From contig JABLXB010000007.1 of assembly GCA_013178305.1 (NCBI GenBank), positions 186,001 to 250,000 on the forward strand: a stretch of 64,000 nt of DNA. The letters run 5' to 3'. Of the stretch, positions 30,121 through 37,591 are shown in pieces. The position numbers and the translations under genes are program-made. Origin of the DNA: Bacillota bacterium. GTDB lineage: Bacteria > Bacillota > Sulfobacillia > JABLXB01. Positions within the stretch are counted from its first letter, which is position 1; each line of letters begins with the position of its first letter. The notes beneath the pieces are model-generated. The model worked only from the letters and a program-made list of their open reading frames with translations, had not been told where the DNA came from and did no database searches.

Positions 30121-31083
30121 ATGAGAAGCCGCACGGCCTCAAGGACGGCCGCAGGACTGGTCACGCTGATCTCTCTGATCACGTTGTTCGCGCTGATACC
30201 CACGGTCAGGGGATGCGCCCCCGCGCTCAGGGCGTGGAGAAAGAAGCAGCCAACCAGTCAGACAGTCATCCACCTGGCGACGGAAGACCTCAAGTACCTG
30301 GTCCCCGTCACAGTGGAACTTCCCAAGGGGGATGCCATGGCCGATGCGGCAAGGCTTGTCATTGAGTGGGAAGGGGCCGGGCCGCTCCGGTCGCCATTCC
30401 CGCCGGGTAGTCGCTTCAAGTCGCTCAAGACCGACGGCTCGTCGGCCGTGGTTCGCGTGGCGGTCCCGCCGGGTGTTCCCGGTTCGGAGAGCCTTCCCCC
30501 TGGTGGAGCCCCCCTCGACCGGCTGGCTGCGGATGCTTTGTTCTGGACGCTGACGGGGTTTGACGGCGTGCGACATATAACCGTTGAGGGCCTGGGCAGT
30601 CCCGTCTCGTCGCCGCGCCCGGCATTCGTCAACCACGATGGTTCGCCGCCTGTGGAGGCCAGCATGAAGGTGGTGTTGTGGTTCGGTTACAGGGGCGCTT
30701 ACCTGGTCCCGGTCACCCGGTTTGTCCCCAGGACCCTCAACCCTCACAAGAGCGCCATAGAGCACCTGCTTGCAGGTCCACCCCGGGATGGGGCGCTCGA
30801 GAAGACGATCCCCGATGGGGTGAAGGTGCTGAGTGTGACCCTGAAAAGCGGTGTGTGCACTGTAGACCTGTCGGATGAGTTAGCGAAGGTGCGTGCGGAG
30901 GGAGAGCAGGCCGAGCGAATGGTGATCCAGTCGATTGCGCTCACGCTGACCGAATTCATCGACGTGTCCTCTGTCGAATTGGCGTTGGCGGGGAAAAGGG
31001 GCGGGACGCTGGGCAATTATACCGCATCCGGCAGGCCGTTGAGCAGGCCCGTTATTAATCCCCTGCCAGCGAGGCCAAACTAG
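30121..31083 (+). CDS. GerMN-domain protein, likely lipoprotein
   Basis: A 320-residue protein with an N-terminal hydrophobic signal ending near IPTVRGC (a lipobox-like cysteine, though Arg at -2 is unusual). Two GerMN-like domains follow, about residues 45-165 and 180-300, the second with SAIEHLLAGPPRDG and SGVCTVDLSDEL. GerMN domains occur in spore germination protein GerM and related envelope proteins and bind unknown ligands. ATG 30121 has GGAGGAG seven bases upstream. It is transcribed away from the flavoprotein pair and precedes yicC. Confidence 0.82.
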   Translation: MRSRTASRTAAGLVTLISLITLFALIPTVRGCAPALRAWRKKQPTSQTVIHLATEDLKYLVPVTVELPKGDAMADAARLVIEWEGAGPLRSPFPPGSRFKSLKTDGSSAVVRVAVPPGVPGSESLPPGGAPLDRLAADALFWTLTGFDGVRHITVEGLGSPVSSPRPAFVNHDGSPPVEASMKVVLWFGYRGAYLVPVTRFVPRTLNPHKSAIEHLLAGPPRDGALEKTIPDGVKVLSVTLKSGVCTVDLSDELAKVRAEGEQAERMVIQSIALTLTEFIDVSSVELALAGKRGGTLGNYTASGRPLSRPVINPLPARPN

Positions 31084-31180
31084 TGTTGGCTTTCGCAGGA
31101 ATTTGGCAGCTTGAGGGCGAATGGAGGCAGGCGGTGAAGCCGGGTTGTATCAGTGCCGGAAAAGGCGGGGGAATCGGTTC

Positions 31181-32059
31181 GTGGCCAGAAGCATGACCGG
31201 ATTTGGTAGAGGCAATTCCGATGGGCCACGTTACCGCGTCCGGGTGGAAATCAAGGCGGTCAACCACCGGTACCTGGAGGTGGCGCCGAGGATCCCGAGG
31301 GTGGCTGCCTCTCTCGAAGACAGGCTCCGGAAGGCGGTACAGGCGAGGGTCGAGCGTGGGCGGTTCGACGTGTTCGTCGATGTGAATCCCGCGGAAGACG
31401 CGGGCAAGCAGGTAAAGGTTGACAAGGCCCTGGCATTGGCATATTATAGTGCATTGAAGGATATGCAGGATGAACTGGGAATATCCGGAAGTGTCGAGGT
31501 TTCGTTGCTGGCCGGACTCCCGGGGGTATTGAGCCAGGCTGAGGCCGAGGAAGATTCGGCGCTTCTCTGGCAGTCTCTCGAACGGGCGTTGGAGGCCGGA
31601 CTCGATGGCATTATCGCAATGCGTGAGAGAGAAGGAGAAACGCTCAGCCGGGACATAATCTCGAGGATCGATAAAGTTGGCGCGCTCGTCTCGGAGATCA
31701 AGGCGAGGGCGCCTGTCATGGTGGAGCAATACCGGCGTAAGCTCGACAGCCGAATCAAGGAACTTCTCCCCTCCGATGCTCTTGACGAAATGCGCTTGGC
31801 TATGGAAGTGGCCTTATACGCGGACAGGGTCAACATCGACGAAGAAATCGTCCGCATAACAAGTCACCTTGAACAGCTGAAAGACGCCTTGAGAACGGAC
31901 GGTGCGGTTGGCCGGAAGATGGATTTCATCCTCCAGGAAATCAACCGTGAGATAAACACAATCGGCTCCAAGGCGGCCGACACGCACGTCGGAAGCGTAG
32001 TAGTCGAGGTCAAGAGCGAACTCGAGAAGATCAGGGAACAGGTCCAAAACATCGAGTAG
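31181..32059 (+). CDS. yicC: YicC-family protein (endoribonuclease-related)
   Basis: A 292-residue protein with the N-terminal YicC signature RSMTGFGRGNS and a C-terminal DUF1732 region ending FILQEINREINTIGSKAAD. YicC/YloC proteins are conserved and reported to have RNA-cleaving or RNA-decay functions. The GTG at 31181 has GGGGG about eight bases upstream; a later ATG at 31193 is possible. It begins the conserved yicC-mihF-remA-gmk-rpoZ-coaBC series. Confidence 0.9.
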   Translation: MARSMTGFGRGNSDGPRYRVRVEIKAVNHRYLEVAPRIPRVAASLEDRLRKAVQARVERGRFDVFVDVNPAEDAGKQVKVDKALALAYYSALKDMQDELGISGSVEVSLLAGLPGVLSQAEAEEDSALLWQSLERALEAGLDGIIAMREREGETLSRDIISRIDKVGALVSEIKARAPVMVEQYRRKLDSRIKELLPSDALDEMRLAMEVALYADRVNIDEEIVRITSHLEQLKDALRTDGAVGRKMDFILQEINREINTIGSKAADTHVGSVVVEVKSELEKIREQVQNIE

Positions 32060-32079
32060 GAAAAGGGGAGGGGACTGTA

Positions 32080-32391
32080 GTGGCTTTACCGGAGTTGACG
32101 GCTAAGGAGAAGAAGGCAGCGCTTGAGAAAGCCCAGGTCATGAGGAAGAAGCGCAGTGAACTGCGCGCCGCCCTCAAGAAGGGGACGGTCGACTTCGGCA
32201 AGGTGCTGGATGGGGACGACGAGATTACCGCAAGGATGAGGGTGGCCTACTTGCTCAAGTCTTTGCCGAGGGTAGGCAAGGTAAAAGCCCAGAAGATCAT
32301 GGAGGAAGTCGGCATCGACGAGTCAAGGCGTGTGCAGGGTCTCGGCAAGCGCCAGAAGGAAGCGCTACTCGCGAGGCTCGGCAAGAAGTAA
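32080..32391 (+). CDS. Actinobacterial-type integration host factor (mIHF)-like protein
   Basis: A 103-residue basic protein. The N-terminal helix (LTAKEKKAALEKAQVMRKKRSEL) and the helix-two-turns-helix core (YLLKSLPRVGKVKAQKIMEEVGI) match the mIHF family, unrelated to HU/IHF. It binds DNA as a nucleoid-associated protein. The family is found in Actinobacteria and also in high-GC clostridia, where it lies between yicC and remA as here. The GTG is preceded by GGGAGGGG. Confidence 0.88.
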   Translation: MALPELTAKEKKAALEKAQVMRKKRSELRAALKKGTVDFGKVLDGDDEITARMRVAYLLKSLPRVGKVKAQKIMEEVGIDESRRVQGLGKRQKEALLARLGKK

Positions 32392-32406
32392 TTGGGAGGT
32401 AGGCGG

Positions 32407-32676
32407 ATGGACATCAAGTTGATCAACATTGGTTTCGGTAACATCGTCTCGGCAAACAGGATCGTGGCCATCGTAAGCCCCGAATCCGCCCCCATAAAGA
32501 GGATTATCACCGAGGCGCGTGACCGGGGGATGTTGATCGACGCCACGTACGGCCGCCGTACAAGGGCCGTCATTATAACGGACAGCGACCACGTGATCCT
32601 GTCCGCAGTCCAGCCGGAAACCGTCGCAAACAGGCTATCCAGCAAGGAACCAGAAGACATAGTCGAAGAAGAGTAG
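32407..32676 (+). CDS. remA: RemA/DUF370 extracellular matrix regulator
   Basis: An 89-residue protein with the RemA motifs [21 protein letters not shown] and [21 protein letters not shown]. In Bacillus, RemA is a DNA-binding activator of biofilm matrix genes. ATG 32407 follows GGGAGG by seven bases. The C-terminus has a short acidic extension (EPEDIVEEE). The gene sits immediately before gmk, the conserved arrangement. Confidence 0.93.
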   Translation: MDIKLINIGFGNIVSANRIVAIVSPESAPIKRIITEARDRGMLIDATYGRRTRAVIITDSDHVILSAVQPETVANRLSSKEPEDIVEEE

Positions 32677-32686
32677 GCGGTAGGGG

Positions 32687-33289
32687 ATGTGTGACGCAGG
32701 ATCCGGTGAGGGCCTGCTCGTGGTGATGTCCGCTCCGTCTGGCGCTGGGAAGGGCACGCTTCGTCGTGCCCTTATTGATGACCATCCGGAGATAGTGTTC
32801 TGCCCATCAGTCACCACCAGGCAGGCTCGCCCCGGCGAAAGGGATGGCGTGGACTATCACTTCGTCGGTGTGAGCGAATTCGAGGAGATGGTGGTCGCCG
32901 GCCGTTTCGCCGAATGGGCGCGCGTGTACGGCAACCTCTACGGAACCCCGAGGGAGACGCTGGACAACTTGCTGGCGAGCGGGGTGACCGTGCTGGTGGA
33001 GAAGGACGTGCAGGGCGCCATCGCTCTCAAGAGGCTCTACCCGGAAGGCATCTACGTGTTCGTGCTACCCCCGTCCTTTGAGGAGCTCAAGAGAAGGATG
33101 AGGGCGAGGGGCACGGAGACGGAGGCGGACGTCGAGAGGCGGCTGGAATCATACCCGGGCGAATTGCAGTACGTAGGGCAATACGACTACGTCATCGTGA
33201 ACGAGGACCTCGGGCGCGCAAAAAAGGACCTCGAGGCGATAATACTCGGTGAGAGGGCCCGGAGGTGCGGCTGTCGTGCCGGGTCCTGA
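32687..33289 (+). CDS. gmk: Guanylate kinase
   Basis: A 200-residue P-loop kinase phosphorylating GMP to GDP. Walker A is SAPSGAGKGTLRR near residue 15, and the GMP-binding region includes SVTTRQARPGERDGVDYHFV. The start carries eight extra residues ahead of the core (MCDAGSGE). The position between remA and rpoZ is standard. Confidence 0.95.
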   Translation: MCDAGSGEGLLVVMSAPSGAGKGTLRRALIDDHPEIVFCPSVTTRQARPGERDGVDYHFVGVSEFEEMVVAGRFAEWARVYGNLYGTPRETLDNLLASGVTVLVEKDVQGAIALKRLYPEGIYVFVLPPSFEELKRRMRARGTETEADVERRLESYPGELQYVGQYDYVIVNEDLGRAKKDLEAIILGERARRCGCRAGS

Positions 33290-33317
33290 GGGTTGTAAGG
33301 AGGTTAAGGGTCACTCA

Positions 33318-33647
33318 ATGCTTTACCCGTCTTTGGACACACTCATGAGGATGGTAGATTCAAAGTACACTCTCGTGGTTACCGCCGCCAAAAGAGCGCG
33401 GGAAATCACCGAGGGCAAAACGTATATCGAGGACATCGGCTCGGTCAAGCCGGTCACGATTGCGTTGCACGAGATCGCGGAGGGACGCGTGACCTACGAG
33501 AGGGTCCGGGCCGCCGGAGGCCATTCGGCGGTTGCTCTGGCATCAGAGCCGGCGCCGGAGCCCGCAACTGAGCCGGAGTCCGCCGAGCCGGTCGGGGATA
33601 CTGGTCCGGAGCCAGGCCCAGAGCAAGGTTCGGAGCAGGGGTCGTAA
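33318..33647 (+). CDS. rpoZ: RNA polymerase omega subunit with acidic tail
   Basis: A 109-residue protein. Residues 1-70 are the omega fold, with YPSLDTLMRMVDSKYTLVVTAAKRAREI and an ALHEIAEGRV segment. The last 40 residues are a Pro/Glu/Ala/Gly-rich tail (repeated EP pairs) not found in minimal omega proteins. Omega helps assemble and stabilise RNA polymerase. ATG 33318 is supported by AAGGG seven bases upstream. Confidence 0.92.
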   Translation: MLYPSLDTLMRMVDSKYTLVVTAAKRAREITEGKTYIEDIGSVKPVTIALHEIAEGRVTYERVRAAGGHSAVALASEPAPEPATEPESAEPVGDTGPEPGPEQGSEQGS

Positions 33648-33658
33648 CGGCGCCTGTA

Positions 33659-33677
33659 ATCAGGCTACCCGCCTGAT
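33659..33677. repeat. Hairpin between rpoZ and coaBC
   Basis: ATCAGGC (33659-33665) and GCCTGAT (33671-33677) form a 7-bp stem with a 5-base loop. No T tract follows, so a role in partial termination or RNA stability is uncertain. Confidence 0.4.
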
Positions 33678-33704
33678 CCGGCGTATTCATCCGGGGTGAT
33701 TCAA

Positions 33705-35000
33705 GTGCTTGAAGGGCGACGCGTCGGCCTTGGGGTCAGCGGGGGAATCGCGGCGTACAAGGCGCTCGACCTGTGCAGCCGTCTCAGGCAGATGGGCGCG
33801 GAAGTCCAGGTGGTGATGACTGAGAACGCGACCAGGCTTATCGCGCCTCTCGCGTTTCAGACGCTGTCCGGGAACCCCGTCATCCACGCGATGTTCGATG
33901 AACCCGCCCGCTGGAACGTCGAGCACATCGCGTTCGCACAGTGGGTCGAGGTGATGGTCGTCGCGCCCGCCACAGCCAACGTGATCGGGAAGGTCGCGGC
34001 GGGGATCGCCGACGACTTCCTGACCACCTCGATCATGGCTACCAGGGCGAAGGTGCTGTTTGCGCCGGCCATGAACTCGGCGATGTACGAGAACCCCATC
34101 GTGCAGTCGAACATCGAGAGGCTTCGTTCGCTGGGCTACGAGTTCATCGAGCCCGAGAGCGGCTGGCTGGCGTGCGGCGAGTCCGGCAAGGGCCGCCTGG
34201 CGCCGGTGGAGGACATCGTTGACAGGATCGTGCGGGTGCTCGGCGCCGGCGCCGCCGCCGGCGGGGACGCTGTGGCCGGCGGTACGAAGGGAGCGACTGC
34301 GCCGGCGGGGACTGTGGCGACTGGTGTCCCGGTGGTGGCCGCAGACCTGCGCGGCAAGACGGTCATGGTGACCGCGGGGCCTACGAGGGAGTACTTCGAC
34401 CCCGTGAGGTATATATCCAACCCATCCTCCGGCAAGATGGGCTTCGAGATCGCCCGCGAGGCCCGCGACCGCGGCGCACGCGTCATCCTCGTGAGCGGCC
34501 CCGTGTCACTGGAGCCGCCCGCCGGTGTCGAGTACATCCCCGTCGTCACCACTGCGGAAATGAGGGACGCGGTGATCTCGCGGCTGGAATCCTGCGACGC
34601 CCTAATCAAGTCAGCGGCCGTGTGCGACTACCGGCCGGCCGTCATACACGACAAGAAGATCAAGAAGGACGGGCGCGGCCTGGACATTCACTTTGAGCCC
34701 AACCCCGATATCCTCTTCGAGGCAGGACAAAGAAAGGGTCGCACGATACTTGTGGGGTTCGCCGCGGAGACGGATAACCTCGTCCCCAACGCCGTGGCGA
34801 AGATACGCAAGAAGAACCTCGACCTCATCGTGGTCAACGACGTCACTCAACAGGGCGCCGGCTTCGGCACGGACACCAACGCCGCCAAGATCATCGACCC
34901 CGAGGGTAATGTACACGAAGTGTCGCTCACCTCGAAGCGGGAGATGGCGCGGATCATCGTCGACCGCGTGGCCGGTCTGCTAAAAACCTGCGGAGAATGA
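33705..35000 (+). CDS. coaBC: Bifunctional phosphopantothenoylcysteine decarboxylase/synthetase
   Basis: A 431-residue coenzyme A enzyme. The CoaC flavoprotein half (residues 1-180) has GVSGGIAAYKALDL, APATANVIGKVAAGIADDFL and the active-site SGWLACGESGKGR. The CoaB half (residues 210-431) has TAGPTREYFDPVRYISNPSSGKMG. A Gly/Ala/Thr-rich linker of about 30 residues joins them. It makes 4'-phosphopantetheine in two steps. GTG 33705 is preferred over GTG 33696, which overlaps its own GGGG Shine-Dalgarno. Confidence 0.95.
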   Translation: MLEGRRVGLGVSGGIAAYKALDLCSRLRQMGAEVQVVMTENATRLIAPLAFQTLSGNPVIHAMFDEPARWNVEHIAFAQWVEVMVVAPATANVIGKVAAGIADDFLTTSIMATRAKVLFAPAMNSAMYENPIVQSNIERLRSLGYEFIEPESGWLACGESGKGRLAPVEDIVDRIVRVLGAGAAAGGDAVAGGTKGATAPAGTVATGVPVVAADLRGKTVMVTAGPTREYFDPVRYISNPSSGKMGFEIAREARDRGARVILVSGPVSLEPPAGVEYIPVVTTAEMRDAVISRLESCDALIKSAAVCDYRPAVIHDKKIKKDGRGLDIHFEPNPDILFEAGQRKGRTILVGFAAETDNLVPNAVAKIRKKNLDLIVVNDVTQQGAGFGTDTNAAKIIDPEGNVHEVSLTSKREMARIIVDRVAGLLKTCGE

Positions 35001-35147
35001 TCGGGGCCTACCTTGTCATCCCACCGATACCCGAGCGTCGTGGGCTTGCCCATGCATGTGACCTTCCTGCTGCCGGGCCGGTTCACCCGCTTTACTTACC
35101 ACATCGGACGCCACTTCTTGTCTTTGGACCGCCGGGGAAAACCGTTG

Positions 35148-35176
35148 CACATCGGATTGACATAAGTCATAAGATA
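35148..35176 (+). promoter_or_regulatory. Sigma-K-like promoter of SPOCS gene 1
   Basis: CACA at 35148-35151 and CATAAGATA at 35168-35176, separated by 16 bp, fit the sigma-K consensus mACm-N16-CATAnnnTA exactly. Transcription would begin about 25 bp before the start codon. A TTGACA at 35157-35162 lies inside but has no well-spaced -10. Confidence 0.6.
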
Positions 35177-35208
35177 TGGTGACCCCAGGGAGAAAGGAGG
35201 TCAAGACA

Positions 35209-35703
35209 ATGGCGAAGGTTCAGATCGTTGGACTCGCAGACCCCGCGACTTATCCCGTCGCTCCAACCATGTTCACCCAGATTGCCCTAGTTGACACGCT
35301 GGTTGCCTCTGAGTTGAAGCCCCCGATAGAACAGCTGATCACGGTCTTCATCGATGTGTCCATTGATTCGGTGCGCATAGTCCAGACGCCGATAGGGACC
35401 TCACTAGGTGGGCAGATCCTGTTGGGGGCCAAGGCGGTCATCGAAGGGACGGTCAACCAGAAGATGACGTATGTCGCGGCGGCGCCCGATCAACCGGTCC
35501 ACGCCTTCGAGGGAACCATCCCGTTCAGTACTTTCATAGTGGTTCCCCCGACGGTTGGTGGCATACCCATCGTGGACCTGTTGGGTGCGATCAAGGTAAC
35601 CCCATTTATTGAGGACGTGTTCGTAAATGTCACCTCGCCCAGGTCGGTATTCAAAAATGTCATTCTGTTCTTGAATCTGACGATTGCCACTCCGCTGCCC
35701 TGA
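35209..35703 (+). CDS. SPOCS (DUF3794)-domain protein 1
   Basis: A 164-residue protein with the SPOCS/DUF3794 pattern: PIEQLITVFIDVSIDSVRIVQTP at residues 44-66, then a beta-rich AVIEGTVNQKMTYVAAAPDQPVHA segment. SPOCS domains occur in spore-coat and coat-associated proteins such as SipL. The ATG has AAAGGAGG eight bases upstream. Its paralogue lies convergently at 35870-36388 and shares N-terminus (VQIVGLADP), length and domain order. A sigma-K-like promoter supports mother-cell expression late in sporulation. Confidence 0.78.
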   Translation: MAKVQIVGLADPATYPVAPTMFTQIALVDTLVASELKPPIEQLITVFIDVSIDSVRIVQTPIGTSLGGQILLGAKAVIEGTVNQKMTYVAAAPDQPVHAFEGTIPFSTFIVVPPTVGGIPIVDLLGAIKVTPFIEDVFVNVTSPRSVFKNVILFLNLTIATPLP

Positions 35704-35756
35704 CGGGCGTCGAGATTGGTAATGAGGCGAGAATGAGATAGCAAAAACCCGTCGCC

Positions 35757-35798
35757 TGTGGGGGAGAGCCGGCATTCGCGCCCGCCCCCTCCCCCACA
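35757..35798. terminator. Bidirectional terminator between the SPOCS genes
   Basis: TGTGGGGGAG (35757-35766) and CTCCCCCACA (35789-35798) form a perfect 10-bp stem. On the minus strand the stem is followed after nine bases by TTTTT; on the plus strand by CCCCATTTT further on. It separates the convergent SPOCS genes. Confidence 0.6.
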
Positions 35799-35869
35799 CA
35801 CTCGGAGAGACCCCATTTTCGGTCGATCCATCGAGGGAAGTGTTCGGTCCCTGGAACCGATAGGCCGGC

Positions 35870-36388
35870 CTAAGACTGTCTCGGCTTATGGGGTTGGGAT
35901 AACAAGTTGGTTATGGAGACGTCCAGGAACAGGATAATGTTCTTGAAGATTTTTCTCGGCGAGACTACATCGACAAAGACGTCCTCAACAAACGGCGTTA
36001 CCTTGAATGCTTTTAGTAGATCATTAACGGGCACACAGTTCACCGATGGTGGGATGACTACGAATGTGCTGAATGGTACGGAACCTTCGACCGCGTGGAC
36101 GGGTTGGTCTGGCTCGGAGGCCACGTAAGTGATTTTCTCGTCAATGTTTCCCTCGACCACCAGTTTACAGCCGGTCAACCGCAATCCGGAAACGGATGTT
36201 CCTACCGGGGTTTGGATTATTCTAGTCGATTTCAATGTGACATCCAGCAACACGCTGACGAGCTGCTCTATCGGAGGCTTGGGTTCAGGGACGTCTACTG
36301 TATCCATCACGGCGATCTCGGTGAACATCGTGGGAGCGATGGGGAACGACTCCGGGTCGGCCAGGCCGACGATCTGAACGTTCAACAT
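35870..36388 (-). CDS. SPOCS (DUF3794)-domain protein 2
   Basis: A 172-residue paralogue of the protein at 35209-35703. Shared features include VQIVGLADPESFPIAPTMFTE, PPIEQLVSVLLDVTLKSTRI, ITYVASEPDQPVHAVEGSVPFSTFVV and TPFVEDVFVDVVSPRKIFKN. It differs mostly at the C-terminus, which adds QPHKPRQS. The ATG at 36388 follows GGAGGGG by eight bases. It also has a sigma-K-like promoter, so both genes are probably expressed together in the mother cell. Confidence 0.78.
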   Translation of the reverse strand: MLNVQIVGLADPESFPIAPTMFTEIAVMDTVDVPEPKPPIEQLVSVLLDVTLKSTRIIQTPVGTSVSGLRLTGCKLVVEGNIDEKITYVASEPDQPVHAVEGSVPFSTFVVIPPSVNCVPVNDLLKAFKVTPFVEDVFVDVVSPRKIFKNIILFLDVSITNLLSQPHKPRQS

Positions 36389-36420
36389 GCATCCATCCCC
36401 TCCTGGCATGCTGCCACTCG

Positions 36421-36449
36421 CATAATATGAGCGTTGCCTGGAAGTGGTG
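36421..36449 (-). promoter_or_regulatory. Sigma-K-like promoter of SPOCS gene 2
   Basis: On the minus strand CACC (36446-36449) and CATATTATG (36421-36429) are 16 bp apart, matching mACm-N16-CATAnnnTA except for the last base. Distance to the start codon is similar to that of the other SPOCS gene. Confidence 0.5.
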
Positions 36450-36604
36450 CACGAACGACCTGAGCTCGTTATGTCGCGGTTCTGCGCTTCGCTGCAGGAC
36501 TGCTGTGTCCTTAAAGGGCGCCTCTTTCGGTGGCCGACTCATCTGAGTGAGGCAGGGTGGGTGGTTTTGCTGCTGAGGCCCGTCGAACGGGCCCAGTGGA
36601 ACAC

Positions 36605-37399
36605 TCACGCCTGTATTATGCCGGCGTAGGGTCCGAAGTTCTGCACGGCCCACGAGCGGGCCTGCTCTGGCCGGAGGCTTCGCCCGGAAAAGAACAGTGC
36701 CTCGACCACACGCAGGATCCACACGTCCACGGGAACGACCTCGTATTTCTGCAGACCATACAGGAGTACGCAGTCGGCAACCTTCCCGCCGACACCGGGC
36801 ACTCCCATAAGCGTGCGCCGTGCTTCTTCGACTGGCAGGCGGCGCAACCCCTCGAGGTCGAGATCACCTGAATCCACCATTCGCGCCGCGGCGCGCAGGT
36901 AGGGCGCGCGGTAACCGAGGCCGGCGCGCCTGAGATCCTCGTCGCTGGCCACGGCAAGGCGACGGGATGACGGGAATGCCCCCATGGGCGAGCACATCGA
37001 GCAGACATTGCCCACACACCGCGTGATGCGGGGGACGTTGTTGTTCTGGGAGACTATGAAGCAGACCAGCGCCTCCCACGGGTCCTGTCGTAGAACCCTC
37101 AGCCCTCGCGAGAACTCCAGCGCCGGTCTCAATTCGGGTAAACGGTCTGCGACATCCGTCCTGATTGCCTCGTAGTCCCTGTCGAGATCGAGGTAGCGGC
37201 ACACGCTCACCGCAGTGTGGCCGGCGTCTTGGCTGTCGTGCCGTATGATGAGGCCCGGACCTTCCTGCTTGAGTTGCACCGCCATGTTATCGATGTAACC
37301 AGAGAACCAGTCGCCACCCTGCGACCACCGGAAGGCCTGGCCGGACAGCAGCGTGGCAGGCAGATTGAGGTCGGAAACCGTGATCCTGGTCTCGGCCAA
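36605..37399 (-). CDS. OGG1-type 8-oxoguanine DNA glycosylase, C-terminally interrupted by TGA
   Basis: A 264-residue protein with the OGG N-terminal domain and a helix-hairpin-helix catalytic domain. The latter carries GVPGVGGKVADCVLLYG with the catalytic Lys and VPVDVWILRVVE with the catalytic Asp (about residues 210-240). The enzyme removes 8-oxoguanine from DNA by a lyase mechanism. The reading frame ends FGPYAGIIQA at TGA 36605-36607, but the same frame continues VFHWAR plus 15 residues to a second stop at 36539. The family's usual end is of the form AGxxQQYLFHYAR, so the TGA sits where a Tyr codon is expected. Catalytic residues remain present. Confidence 0.83.
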   Translation of the reverse strand: MAETRITVSDLNLPATLLSGQAFRWSQGGDWFSGYIDNMAVQLKQEGPGLIIRHDSQDAGHTAVSVCRYLDLDRDYEAIRTDVADRLPELRPALEFSRGLRVLRQDPWEALVCFIVSQNNNVPRITRCVGNVCSMCSPMGAFPSSRRLAVASDEDLRRAGLGYRAPYLRAAARMVDSGDLDLEGLRRLPVEEARRTLMGVPGVGGKVADCVLLYGLQKYEVVPVDVWILRVVEALFFSGRSLRPEQARSWAVQNFGPYAGIIQA

Positions 37400-37591
37400 G
37401 GCGGACAGACCACTCCATTCTGCGGTGGGATTCCCGCGCGGACGGCGCGGGAAGGCCGCGGGCCGGCCGCGCGCGTGCCCGGCTCGCGAGTGCCTGCAAG
37501 GCGCGCGACACGCGGCGTTCTTTCAGTCGATCATAGGAAAATGGGCGGGCGGTGTCAAACACCGTCGGCATGAGCCAAGGACGGTGACGCA

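Noticed and set aside
35157-35180. Sigma-A promoter from TTGACA before SPOCS gene 1
   Set aside because: The nearest -10-like hexamer (TATGGT) is only 12 bp away; the sigma-K arrangement fits spacing and context better.
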